The notes beneath the pieces were generated by a model. That model was not told the DNA's origin. It saw only the letters and a list, made by a program, of their open reading frames with translations, and did not search any database. Shown here in pieces: positions 1 to 7,401 of a stretch of DNA of 21,203 nt. The position numbers and the translations under genes are program-made. How positions within the stretch are numbered: position 1 is the first letter of the stretch; each line of letters starts with the position of its first letter. The stretch is from VGDP01 sp040905845 (GTDB lineage Bacteria > Pseudomonadota > Alphaproteobacteria > SP197), in assembly GCA_040905845.1 (NCBI GenBank), contig JBBDQV010000160.1:1-21203 (forward strand). The letters run 5' to 3'.

Positions 1-866
1 CCTACGGTGTCGCCGACCGCGTATCAGACTGGCGCGCCGTGACGGAAGACCCGTCGATCGACGTGGTCTCGATCTGCTCGTACGACGACGGGCATGCCGA
101 GCAGGCAGTCTCGGCGTTCCGTAACGGCAAGCACGTCATGGTCGAGAAGCCGGTCGCGCTGCACCGCTCCGAGCTCGAAGCGCTGGTCCGCGCCTGGCAG
201 GACAGCGGCAGGCTGCTCACCTCGAACCTGATCCTCAGGCGCTGCCCGCGGTTCTTGGAGCTCAAGGCGCGGATCGACGCCGGCGAACTCGGGGAGGTGT
301 TCGCCATCGAGGGTGACTATTTGCACGACATCCTGGAGAAGCTGACAGAGGGCTGGCGCGGCCGGCTGCCGTTCTACTGCACGATCTATGGTGGCGGCAT
401 CCACCTGATCGATCTGATGCGCTGGCTCGTCGGGCGCGAGGTCGAGGCCGTGGCCGGCATGGGCAACAAGGTGCTGACCCGCGATACCCGCTACAAGTTC
501 GACGACAGCTTCATGACGCTACTGCGCTTCGAGGGCGGCGCGCTCGGCAAGTGCCTGACGACCCTCGGCCCCAAACGGCCGAAGCTCCACGCGCTCAGCG
601 TGTTCGGCACGCGCGGGACTTTCGTCAACGGCGTGCCCGACGCGACGCTGTTTCACGGCGACGATCCCGAGCGCGCCGAGCGCGTCACGGCGCCCTACCC
701 CGGGATCGACAAAGGCAATCATCTGCCGGATTTCATCGCCGCCATTCGCGAAGGCCGCGAGCCCATGGTCTCGGGGCGCGACGTCGTGCGCGTGATGGAC
801 GTTTGCCTCACCGCCCGCGAGGCGACCGAGGCCGGCCGGACCCTCGTCGTCGACTATACGGTCTAG
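1..866 (+). CDS. Gfo/Idh/MocA family NAD(P)-dependent sugar oxidoreductase (5' truncated)
   Basis: The reading frame is already open at the window edge (first complete codon at position 3) and reads a typical Gfo/Idh/MocA sequence from the second half of the Rossmann domain onward. The start and the GxGxxG dinucleotide motif therefore lie upstream. About 287 codons are visible. Family hallmarks are the VEKP motif near positions 141-152 (its Lys is a conserved catalytic/cofactor residue) and the GGGIHLIDLMRWL segment with the His-x-x-Asp pair common in this family. The C-terminal alpha/beta domain is complete and ends at TAG. Family members oxidise or reduce hydroxyl/keto groups of free or nucleotide-linked sugars in the cytoplasm, but the substrate cannot be told from sequence. 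It is followed after a short gap by an epimerase, two cytidylyltransferases and an aminotransferase, so a step in making an activated amino sugar is the likely role. A second, distinct family member lies at 4713-5750. Confidence 0.88.
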   Translation, partial: YGVADRVSDWRAVTEDPSIDVVSICSYDDGHAEQAVSAFRNGKHVMVEKPVALHRSELEALVRAWQDSGRLLTSNLILRRCPRFLELKARIDAGELGEVFAIEGDYLHDILEKLTEGWRGRLPFYCTIYGGGIHLIDLMRWLVGREVEAVAGMGNKVLTRDTRYKFDDSFMTLLRFEGGALGKCLTTLGPKRPKLHALSVFGTRGTFVNGVPDATLFHGDDPERAERVTAPYPGIDKGNHLPDFIAAIREGREPMVSGRDVVRVMDVCLTAREATEAGRTLVVDYTV

Positions 867-925
867 AGTGTGAGTCGTAATCCGGGGATCGAAGCATGTG
901 CCGCCCTGCGCGAGGGCCGGCGGGC

Positions 926-1999
926 ATGACGGCGCTGGGCGATCCGACCGATCGTTTGGCGGGCGAGCGCGTGCTGCTGATCGGCGGCGCCGGCTTCATC
1001 GGTCACCACCTGGCGCTGGCGCTCGGGCGCGCGGGCGTCGCCGTGATGGTCGTGGACAACCTGATGGTCAACAGCCTGGTCGACAACGTGTTCGCGGACG
1101 GTTCGGACGCCCTGCGCCGCGAGCTCTACCTGGGTTTCCTGCTCGAACGTTACCGGCTGATGCGCGAGGCGGGGGTCGAGCTTCGCAACGCCGACGCGCG
1201 CCAGATGGTGGACCTCGCGCGCGCGTTCGAGGCGTTCCAGCCGACCAAGGTGGTTCATCTCGCCGCGATCGCGAGCGCGCTCGAGGCGCGCCGCGACCCC
1301 GGGCTTTGCTTCGACCTGCAGCTCGTCACGCTCAGGAACGCGCTCGAGCTCTGCCGTGTGCGCGCGGCCGCGGTCAACCAGCTCGTGCTGATGAGCTCGT
1401 CCACGGTCTACGGCGACTTCGCGACCGAGTCGGTGGACGAGAGCACGCGGCCGAGCCCGCGCGGCATCTACGCCAACACCAAGTACATGGCCGAGCGGCT
1501 GGTGCGCACGTACAACCACCAGCACGGGCTGGGGACGACGATCGTGCGCCCGAGCGCGCTCTACGGCGAACGCTGCGTCAGCCGGCGCGTGAGCCAGGTG
1601 TTCATCGAGAACGCGCTCCGGGGCCGACCGCTACCGCTCGAGGGCGGCGGCGCCGGACGGCTCGACTTCACCTACATCGAAGACCTAGTCGAAGGCTTGG
1701 TGCGCGCGCTCGCGTTCCACGGCGGCGCGGATTCGTCCGAGACGTTCAACCTGACCTACGGCGACGCGCGCACCATCGCCGAGCTCGCCCGCATCGTTTG
1801 CGAAGTCGTGCCCGGCGCCCGCGTCGAGGAGTGCCCGCGCGCCGAGGACAAGCCCGTGCGCGGCACGCTCGCGACCCGGCGCGCCGAAGAGGTGCTCGGT
1901 TTCAAGGCGCGCTGGCCGCTGGAAGAGGGATACCGCCGCTACTGTGCCTGGTACGCCGAGGAATGGCGCGCGGCGACGCGGCGGATGGGCCGGGGATAA
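926..1999 (+). CDS. NAD-dependent epimerase/dehydratase (extended SDR)
   Basis: Cytoplasmic nucleotide-sugar epimerase/dehydratase of the extended short-chain dehydrogenase family. The Rossmann motif GGAGFIG lies at residues 20-26 of a 357-residue protein. It is followed by HLAAIAS, the active-site strand LMSSSTVYG, and the catalytic YxxxK as YANTK (Tyr182, Lys186). The C-terminal substrate domain (DFTYIEDLVEGLVRAL, then ETFNLTYG) is intact. I place the start at ATG 926, because a GAGGG lies 9 nt upstream and the Rossmann fold then begins at a normal distance. An in-frame ATG at 896 would add ten residues rich in Arg and Pro and is less likely. The stop TAA overlaps the next ATG by one base (TAATG), which implies translational coupling. 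The exact reaction (4-epimerase, 4,6-dehydratase or other) is not determinable. Confidence 0.88.
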   Translation: MTALGDPTDRLAGERVLLIGGAGFIGHHLALALGRAGVAVMVVDNLMVNSLVDNVFADGSDALRRELYLGFLLERYRLMREAGVELRNADARQMVDLARAFEAFQPTKVVHLAAIASALEARRDPGLCFDLQLVTLRNALELCRVRAAAVNQLVLMSSSTVYGDFATESVDESTRPSPRGIYANTKYMAERLVRTYNHQHGLGTTIVRPSALYGERCVSRRVSQVFIENALRGRPLPLEGGGAGRLDFTYIEDLVEGLVRALAFHGGADSSETFNLTYGDARTIAELARIVCEVVPGARVEECPRAEDKPVRGTLATRRAEEVLGFKARWPLEEGYRRYCAWYAEEWRAATRRMGRG

Positions 2000-2706
2000 T
2001 GGCGGCCAATGGCCTGATCGTGTTCGCGCGCATGGCATCGAGGCGCCTGCCCGGCAAGGCGCTGCACGACGTGGCGGGGCGGCCGCTCTTGGGCCGGGTG
2101 CTCGACCGCGCGCGACGGGTACCCAACGCGACACTCGTCGTGGCGACGACGGCGTTCGCCGATGACGACGCGCTCGCCCGCTACGCCGAGGCCGAGGGAG
2201 TATCGGTGTTCCGGGGGGCGGCGGGGGACGTGGCCGGCCGCGCGCTCGCCTGCGCCCGCGCCTACGGCTTCGTCCGGTTCGGCCGGGTGACCGGGGATTC
2301 GCCGTTCATGGACCCCGGCCTCTTCACACGGTTGCTCGAGCGCCACGAGGCGGAAGGCCTTGATCTCGCGACCAACGTCTTCCCGCGCAGCTTCCCGCCG
2401 GGACTGAGCGCCGAGGTCGTGGCGACCGATGCGCTCGCGCGCGTCACGGCGGCGACGAGCGAGCCGTGCCACCGGGAACACGCTACGAAGTACATCTACG
2501 AGCACGCCGACGCCTTCCGCATCGCCAACGTCGCGGCGGGAGACGGCCGCTACGCGGGTCTGCATCTGGCGGTCGACACGGCCGACGACCTGGCGCGCGC
2601 GACGAGCATCGCGCATCGGCTGGGCCCGCGCGCCGCGACCGCCGCGCTCGACGAGATCGCCGAGCTGGCGCTGGCGTTCGACGCGCGCGATCGGGCCCGC
2701 GCATGA
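1999..2706 (+). CDS. SpsF-like cytidylyltransferase-family protein (divergent copy)
   Basis: A 235-residue protein of the CMP-Kdo/CMP-sialate synthetase superfamily, most like the SpsF branch. The nucleotide-binding loop RMASRRLPGK is at residues 11-20, GDSPFMDP at 99-106 (metal/substrate loop), SFPPGLSAEV in the middle, and HREHATKYIYEH in the sugar-binding part. Family members transfer CMP from CTP to a sugar acid or related sugar. Compared with the second copy at 3976-4716, several conserved positions differ (A/S and R/S in the P-loop; S for C and F for L in the GDxPLxDP loop), so the substrates may differ. The start ATG overlaps the upstream stop and the end overlaps the aminotransferase ATG (ATGA). 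The frame stays open far upstream of 1999, but that part runs antiparallel in meaning to the epimerase and is only a GC-rich shadow. Confidence 0.82.
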   Translation: MAANGLIVFARMASRRLPGKALHDVAGRPLLGRVLDRARRVPNATLVVATTAFADDDALARYAEAEGVSVFRGAAGDVAGRALACARAYGFVRFGRVTGDSPFMDPGLFTRLLERHEAEGLDLATNVFPRSFPPGLSAEVVATDALARVTAATSEPCHREHATKYIYEHADAFRIANVAAGDGRYAGLHLAVDTADDLARATSIAHRLGPRAATAALDEIAELALAFDARDRARA

Positions 2707-3974
2707 GTCGGCTCGCGATCCTGGGCGGCGCGCCGGTCATCGACCGGGAGCTCGCGGCCTACGCCGCCATGGGCGAGGCCGAGGTCGAGGCCGCCTGCGC
2801 GGTTGTCCGCTCGGGCCGGCTTTCGGGCTTCTTCGGCAGCGCCGGGCCGGAGTACCTGGGCGGCCCAAGGGTGCGCGCCTTCGAGGCCGCCTGGGCCGCC
2901 GAGGTTGGCTCGCGCCACGCGGTCTCGGTGAACTCGGCGACCTCGGGCCTGATCGCCGCCATGGGAGCGATCGGGCTGTCGCCGGGCGACGAGGTCATCC
3001 TGCCGCCAACGACCATGTCGGCCACGGCGATGGCGCCGCTCGTCTATGGCGGGATCCCGGTGTTCGCCGACATCGAGCCGGCGACGTTCTGCCTCGACAC
3101 GGGCGTAGTCGAGGCGGGCATCACGTCGCGCACGCGCGCGATCCTGGCGGTCAACCTGTTCGGACATCCGGCGCCGCTTGCGCGCCTACGCGGCCTCGCG
3201 GACCGGCGCGGCCTGATGCTCGTCGAGGACAGCGCCCAAGCGCCGGCGGCGGCGGAGAACGGGCGCCGCTGCGGCACCGTGGGCCATATCGGCGTCTACA
3301 CCCTCAACTGGCACAAGCACATCCACACCGGCGAAGGCGGCATGGTCGTGACAGACGACGACAAGATCGCCGAGCGCCTGCGCCGCATTCGCAACCACGG
3401 CGAGAACGTGGTCGGTCATGGCGACGACCTCGCGAACATGGTCGGCTTCAACTTCCGGCTGACCGAGCTCCAGGCGGCGATCGGGTCGGTCCAGCTTCGC
3501 GACCTCGCGCGCCACGTCGAGCGCCGGCGCCGGCTCGCCCGCGCGCTGACCGACGGGCTCGCGGATCTCGACGGCATCACGGTGCCGACGACGCGGCCGG
3601 GCTGCACCCACGACCATTACGTCTGGGCGGCGCGTTACGACGCGGGACGCGTGGGCGTCGTCCGCGCGACCTTCGCCCGCGCGCTCGACGCCGAGGGGTT
3701 CCCCAACGCCGTCGGCTACGTCCCGCCACTCTATCGTTTGCCGCTGTTCCGCAAGCGCGTGGCCATTGGCCGCGACGGCTGGCCCTTCACGCTGACCAAC
3801 CGGACCTACGACGACGGGCTCTGCCCCGTGGCCGAGCGCCTGCACGACCAGCTCATTCTGTTCGAGCCGTGCCGGTGGGACGCCGACGCCGCCATGGCCG
3901 AACGGCTGGTCGAATCGTTCCGCAAGGTCCACGCGCACCGGGACGAGCTGCGCGCTGTGGGCGGGAACGGCTGA
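2703..3974 (+). CDS. DegT/DnrJ/EryC1/StrS-family sugar aminotransferase
   Basis: A 423-residue PLP-dependent aminotransferase of the type that converts keto-sugars to amino-sugars, usually with glutamate as donor. Family features in order are: an N-terminal AILGGAPV segment; the PLP phosphate-binding SVNSATSGL region; the glutamine-rich or proline-rich loop ILPPTTMSATA; VEDSAQAP (Asp that contacts the PLP ring nitrogen); and the Schiff-base lysine as Lys205 in NWHKHIHTGEGG. The C-terminal half carries the NFRLTELQAAIG motif typical of the family. The Ser often found before the lysine loop is Asn here. The start ATG overlaps the previous stop, and the next gene begins one base after its stop. 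It sits between two SpsF-like genes, suggesting that the amino group goes onto the sugar they activate. It is clearly different from the PseC copy at 8411-9577. Confidence 0.88.
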   Translation: MSRLAILGGAPVIDRELAAYAAMGEAEVEAACAVVRSGRLSGFFGSAGPEYLGGPRVRAFEAAWAAEVGSRHAVSVNSATSGLIAAMGAIGLSPGDEVILPPTTMSATAMAPLVYGGIPVFADIEPATFCLDTGVVEAGITSRTRAILAVNLFGHPAPLARLRGLADRRGLMLVEDSAQAPAAAENGRRCGTVGHIGVYTLNWHKHIHTGEGGMVVTDDDKIAERLRRIRNHGENVVGHGDDLANMVGFNFRLTELQAAIGSVQLRDLARHVERRRRLARALTDGLADLDGITVPTTRPGCTHDHYVWAARYDAGRVGVVRATFARALDAEGFPNAVGYVPPLYRLPLFRKRVAIGRDGWPFTLTNRTYDDGLCPVAERLHDQLILFEPCRWDADAAMAERLVESFRKVHAHRDELRAVGGNG

Positions 3975-3975
3975 C

Positions 3976-4716
3976 GTGCCCCGCGTCGTCGCCAGCATCG
4001 AGGCGCGCATGGGCTCCTCGCGCCTGCCTGGCAAGGTGTTGGCCGACATCGCCGGCAAGCCGGCGCTCACTTGGATGATCGAACGCCTCCGCAGGGCCAA
4101 TAGCCTGAACGAAATCGTGCTGGCGACGACGACGGCACCGCTCGACGACAAGCTTGAGGTGTGGGCGAGGGAGCATGGTGTCGCCTGCTTCCGTGGCTCG
4201 GAGGGCGACGTTCTCGGGCGTGTCGTCGCGGCGCATCGGCGGCAGGGCACCGAGGTGATCGTCGAGCTCTGCGGCGATTGCCCGCTTATCGACCCGGAGA
4301 TCGTCGATCACGCGGTGGACACGTTCCTCCTCAATACCCACGAAATCGTCAGCAACGCGCGGAAGCCGAGCTTTCCCCAGGGTCTCGACGTCCAGGTGTT
4401 CCGCTTCGACACGCTTGCGGACGTGGCCGCGACGATAACCGATCCCGCGGTCCGAGAGCACGTCTCCCTGTACTTCTACGAGCACGAGGACCGGTATCGC
4501 ATCCATCACCTCGCGGCCCTGGCACGCTGGCGGGACCCGGACCTCCGCCTGCAACTCGACCATCGCGAGGACCTTCTGTTCCTGAACGAGCTGTGTAGGC
4601 GGTTGGTGCAAAAGCACGAATGCACCTTCGGAGTCGGAGAGATTCTCGAAGTCCTCCGGAATGACCCAGGCCTACTGACCATCAATGGCCATCTGCGGGA
4701 ACGCCCGCCGCGATGA
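3976..4716 (+). CDS. SpsF-like cytidylyltransferase-family protein (canonical copy)
   Basis: A 246-residue nucleotidyltransferase close to the SpsF (spore coat polysaccharide) and CMP-Kdo synthetase family. Motifs are canonical: EARMGSSRLPGKVL (residues 9-22), FRGSEGDVLGR, GDCPLIDP (100-107), SFPQGLDVQVF, VREHVSLYFYEHEDRYRIHH, and a C-terminal LRLQLDHREDL. The family activates sugars with CMP, but the acceptor is unknown. The start is GTG one base after the aminotransferase stop, preceded by GGGAACGG as a possible ribosome site. The end overlaps the next gene by ATGA. The presence of a second copy at 1999-2706, plus PseF at 18604-19296, gives three CMP-transferase-type enzymes in one window. 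Confidence 0.88.
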   Translation: MPRVVASIEARMGSSRLPGKVLADIAGKPALTWMIERLRRANSLNEIVLATTTAPLDDKLEVWAREHGVACFRGSEGDVLGRVVAAHRRQGTEVIVELCGDCPLIDPEIVDHAVDTFLLNTHEIVSNARKPSFPQGLDVQVFRFDTLADVAATITDPAVREHVSLYFYEHEDRYRIHHLAALARWRDPDLRLQLDHREDLLFLNELCRRLVQKHECTFGVGEILEVLRNDPGLLTINGHLRERPPR

Positions 4717-5750
4717 ACGAGACGTTGCGGACCGTGATCGTCGGCTTCGGCCGGATCGCCGACCGGCTCGCCGATGACGAGCAAATGGCTCGACACTTCC
4801 GCTTCGCGACCCACGCCCAGGCCCTGAGGGCCGTCGTGGGCTTCCACTGGGACGCGGTCGTCGACCCCGACGAGGAAGCGCTGCGCCGGGCGCGCGAGCG
4901 CTGGGGCATCGAGATCGCGGTCCGCGACGTCGCCGACCTGAGCGATACCCGCTTCGACGTCGCCGTGCTGGCCACGCCGCCCGACCGGCGGATCGCCGTT
5001 CTCGACCGGCTGCCGGGCCTCAGGGCGATCGTCGTCGAGAAGCCGCTCGGCACCAGCCGTGCCGAGACAGAGCGCTTCGCCGCGCTCGTGCGCGAACGCG
5101 GGTTGGTCGTTCAGGTGAACTACTGGCGGCGGTTCGATGGCGGATCGAGTGCGGTTCGCGGGTTATTGCCGGTCGTCGGACGGCCCCAGGCCGCTTGCGG
5201 GCTTTACGGCAATGGTCTCCGCAACAACGGCAGCCATCTGATCGACCTGGTGCGCATGGCGCTGGGCGAGATCGCCGAGGCACGCGCGCTCGGCCCGGCA
5301 CGGCCGGTTTCCGAGGCCCCGATCGCCGGCGACGTGGACATTCCCTTTGCGCTGACGCTGCGGGATGCGACGATCGTCACCGCGCTGACGCTTGACTTCC
5401 ACCACTATCGCGAGGTCGGGCTCGACATCTGGTACGAAACGGGACGCATAGCGTTCATGCAGGAAAGCCTTTCGATCCGCCACTTCCCCGTGGCCGAGCA
5501 TCGCGCGCTCGTCGGCGCGCGCGAGATCGCCTCGGATCGGCCCCGTGATCTCACGGTGGTCGCGGGCGATGCCCTGCGCGGCCTCTACATCGATCTCCAC
5601 CAAGCGCTTCGCCACGATAGGGCGACCAACTCCGGCCTCGGCAACGCGCTCGCGAACGAGCGGATCGTCGAGGCGATCGTCGAGTCGGCCCGGCGCGGCG
5701 GCGCGGCGCTGGCGTGCGGTCCCGGCGCGATGTCGGCCGATGCGGACTGA
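4713..5750 (+). CDS. Gfo/Idh/MocA family oxidoreductase
   Basis: A complete 345-residue NAD(P)-dependent oxidoreductase. The N-terminal Rossmann motif is TVIVGFGRIADRL (residues 7-19), followed by DVAVLATPP, the catalytic VVEKPLG (Lys110), VNYWRRF, and NNGSHLIDLVRM with His175 and Asp178. The C-terminal alpha/beta domain is complete. The start ATG overlaps the preceding cytidylyltransferase stop. The NTD has an extra stretch (RFATHAQAL) that in some relatives lines the substrate pocket. Because a second Gfo/Idh protein opens the window, the six-gene block carries two redox enzymes of this superfamily. This is consistent with an oxidation-transamination-reduction style route, but the order of steps is inference. 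Confidence 0.87.
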   Translation: MNETLRTVIVGFGRIADRLADDEQMARHFRFATHAQALRAVVGFHWDAVVDPDEEALRRARERWGIEIAVRDVADLSDTRFDVAVLATPPDRRIAVLDRLPGLRAIVVEKPLGTSRAETERFAALVRERGLVVQVNYWRRFDGGSSAVRGLLPVVGRPQAACGLYGNGLRNNGSHLIDLVRMALGEIAEARALGPARPVSEAPIAGDVDIPFALTLRDATIVTALTLDFHHYREVGLDIWYETGRIAFMQESLSIRHFPVAEHRALVGAREIASDRPRDLTVVAGDALRGLYIDLHQALRHDRATNSGLGNALANERIVEAIVESARRGGAALACGPGAMSADAD

Positions 5751-6843
5751 CGTGCTGATCCTGGTCGAGGACGCGGGCGCCGCGAACATGGCGGCGCCGC
5801 TTCCGGCCGCGCTCGAGCCTTTCGGCCTGTCGACCCGGCTGGTCGCCGCCGGCGCCGCCACGCGCCAGCTCCGCGACCTCGGAACGCCGAGCGAGCCGCT
5901 CGACGGCCGTTCGGCAAAGGCTCTCCTGGCCGACGCGGCGCCGAGGCTCGTGGCGGTGGGAACCTCCGAGGACGCGGACGCGGTCGGCCTCGACCTGGTC
6001 ACGGCGGCGCGCGCCTTGTCCATTCCAAACGCCGGTCTGGTCGACGCCCCGACCAACGCCACGTCGCGGTTTCGCGGCAGAGGCTCGGCGACGTTCGGTC
6101 ATGCGCCGGACGCCCTCTTGGTCGCCGACGCGGCGACCAGGTCCGACTTCGTGGCCGCGGGATGGGCCGCTTCGCGCATCGAAGTCGTCGGCCACCCGCA
6201 CCGCGACCGGGTGCGCGCCGAGCGCCGCCGGCTCGATGTCGAAGGCCGTGCCTCCGCGCGCGCGCGCGTGCTGCCCGACGCGCCGGCCGACCGCCCCGTT
6301 CTCGTGCTGCTCGCCGAGGCCTCGGATGGTCTCGATCCAGCCCAGTTCCGGCGCACGGACGACTACACGCTTCTCGGCCGGGGCCGCGGTCATCGACGGA
6401 CCGATATCGTGATCGAGGAGGTGCTCGACGCCGCAGCTACCATGGTGCCCAGGCCCTGGATCCTGTTGCGGCCGCACGCCAAGAACGGCGCCGGCGAGTT
6501 CGATGGCTACCGCGCCAAAGTCGGGCGCCTTGGCCGCGACGAGACTATGTTCGACCTGCTCTACGCGGCCGACCTGGTCGTCGGCTTGACCACGGCGGCG
6601 CTGGACGAAGCGGCGCTGCTGGGCCGCCCGACGCTTTCGGTCGTGCCGCGCGCCGCCGAGGCAGCCTGGCTCGCCTCGGCCGGGCTCACGCCGGTCGCCC
6701 ACGACCGCGCCATGCTGCGCCACATGCTGAGCGAGCGCATTGGAGCGGCGGGACCACGGGCGGATGACCTCGATCGCGCCTTCCCGCCGGGCGCCACGGA
6801 GCGCGCGGCGCGCGCGCTCGCCCGGCTGGCGACGGTGGCCTGA
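5740..6843 (+). CDS. GT-B-fold glycosyltransferase-like protein of unknown specificity
   Basis: A 367-residue protein with two Rossmann-like halves in the pattern of GT-B enzymes or 2-epimerases (NeuC/WecB size), but without a motif I can tie to a named family. The N-terminus (DVLILVEDAGAANMAAPL) is a beta-alpha unit that could bind substrate. SRIEVVGHPHRDRV lies at the domain junction. The C-terminal half has ILLRPHAKNG (His246) and DLVVGLTTAALDEAALLGRP (Glu290 region), like the nucleotide-binding end of GT-B enzymes, where an acidic residue follows a small-residue loop. The ATG at 5740 gives an 11-base overlap with the preceding gene; a GTG at 5752 is an alternative start. It sits between the unknown sugar module and the Pse genes, so it may transfer or hydrolyse one of their products. 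The function is inferred only from fold-like motifs. Confidence 0.7.
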   Translation: MRTDVLILVEDAGAANMAAPLPAALEPFGLSTRLVAAGAATRQLRDLGTPSEPLDGRSAKALLADAAPRLVAVGTSEDADAVGLDLVTAARALSIPNAGLVDAPTNATSRFRGRGSATFGHAPDALLVADAATRSDFVAAGWAASRIEVVGHPHRDRVRAERRRLDVEGRASARARVLPDAPADRPVLVLLAEASDGLDPAQFRRTDDYTLLGRGRGHRRTDIVIEEVLDAAATMVPRPWILLRPHAKNGAGEFDGYRAKVGRLGRDETMFDLLYAADLVVGLTTAALDEAALLGRPTLSVVPRAAEAAWLASAGLTPVAHDRAMLRHMLSERIGAAGPRADDLDRAFPPGATERAARALARLATVA

Positions 6844-6846
6844 GCG

Positions 6847-7401
6847 ATGGCGTTCGCGCCGACCCTGACGACGCCGCGACTGCGCCTCGTGCGCTTCGGG
6901 CGCGAGCACCTGACCGAGCGCTACGTCGCCTGGCTCAACGACCGCGAGGTCGTGCGCTTCAGCGAGCAGCGCCTGCGCCGACACACGCTCGAATCGTGCA
7001 CCGCGTACTGGCGCTCGTTCGAAGGCACCCCGAACTATCTATGGGCGATCGAGCTGACGACACCGGAGCCCGTCCACGTCGGCAACCTCAACGCCTTCGT
7101 CGACGAGCGCAACCGTATCGCCGATCTCGGCATCCTGGTCGGCGAGAAGGCGTTGTGGGGCCAGGGCCTGGGCCGCGAGGCGTGGTCCGCGGGGTGCACG
7201 TTCCTGCTGAACGGCGCGCGCATGCGCAAGGTGACCGCCGGCACGCTCGCCACCAACAAGGGCATGCTGGCCGTGATGCGGGCGTGCGGCATGATCGAGG
7301 ACGGCCGCCGCTCGCGTCACGTGCTCGTCGATGGCCGCGCCGTGGACCTGGTCCACGCCGCGCTGTTCCGCGCGGACGTCGTCGAGGACCGGGGGCGGTG
7401 A
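6847..7401 (+). CDS. pseH: GNAT N-acetyltransferase, candidate PseH
   Basis: A 184-residue acetyltransferase of the RimJ/RimL-type GNAT fold. It has TPRLRLVRF at the N-terminus, the segment VVRFSEQRLRRHT (35-47) that I associate with GNATs in sugar clusters, the acetyl-CoA pyrophosphate loop GQGLGREA (105-112), and ATNKGMLAVMRACGM at the CoA-adenine side (136-149). In the pseudaminic acid route PseH acetylates the 4-amino group of UDP-4-amino-4,6-dideoxy-beta-L-AltNAc made by PseC. The position directly upstream of pseB and pseC, with a 3-base gap behind and a GTGA overlap ahead, supports that role. No other acetyltransferase is present in the window, so the assignment rests on context; it could instead serve the upstream sugar module. 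Confidence 0.72.
   Translation: MAFAPTLTTPRLRLVRFGREHLTERYVAWLNDREVVRFSEQRLRRHTLESCTAYWRSFEGTPNYLWAIELTTPEPVHVGNLNAFVDERNRIADLGILVGEKALWGQGLGREAWSAGCTFLLNGARMRKVTAGTLATNKGMLAVMRACGMIEDGRRSRHVLVDGRAVDLVHAALFRADVVEDRGR

Noticed and set aside
896..925. Earlier ATG of the epimerase gene at 896
   Set aside because: It would add ten Arg/Pro/Gly-rich residues. The ATG at 926 has a better-placed GAGGG and a normal N-terminus. It is not excluded.
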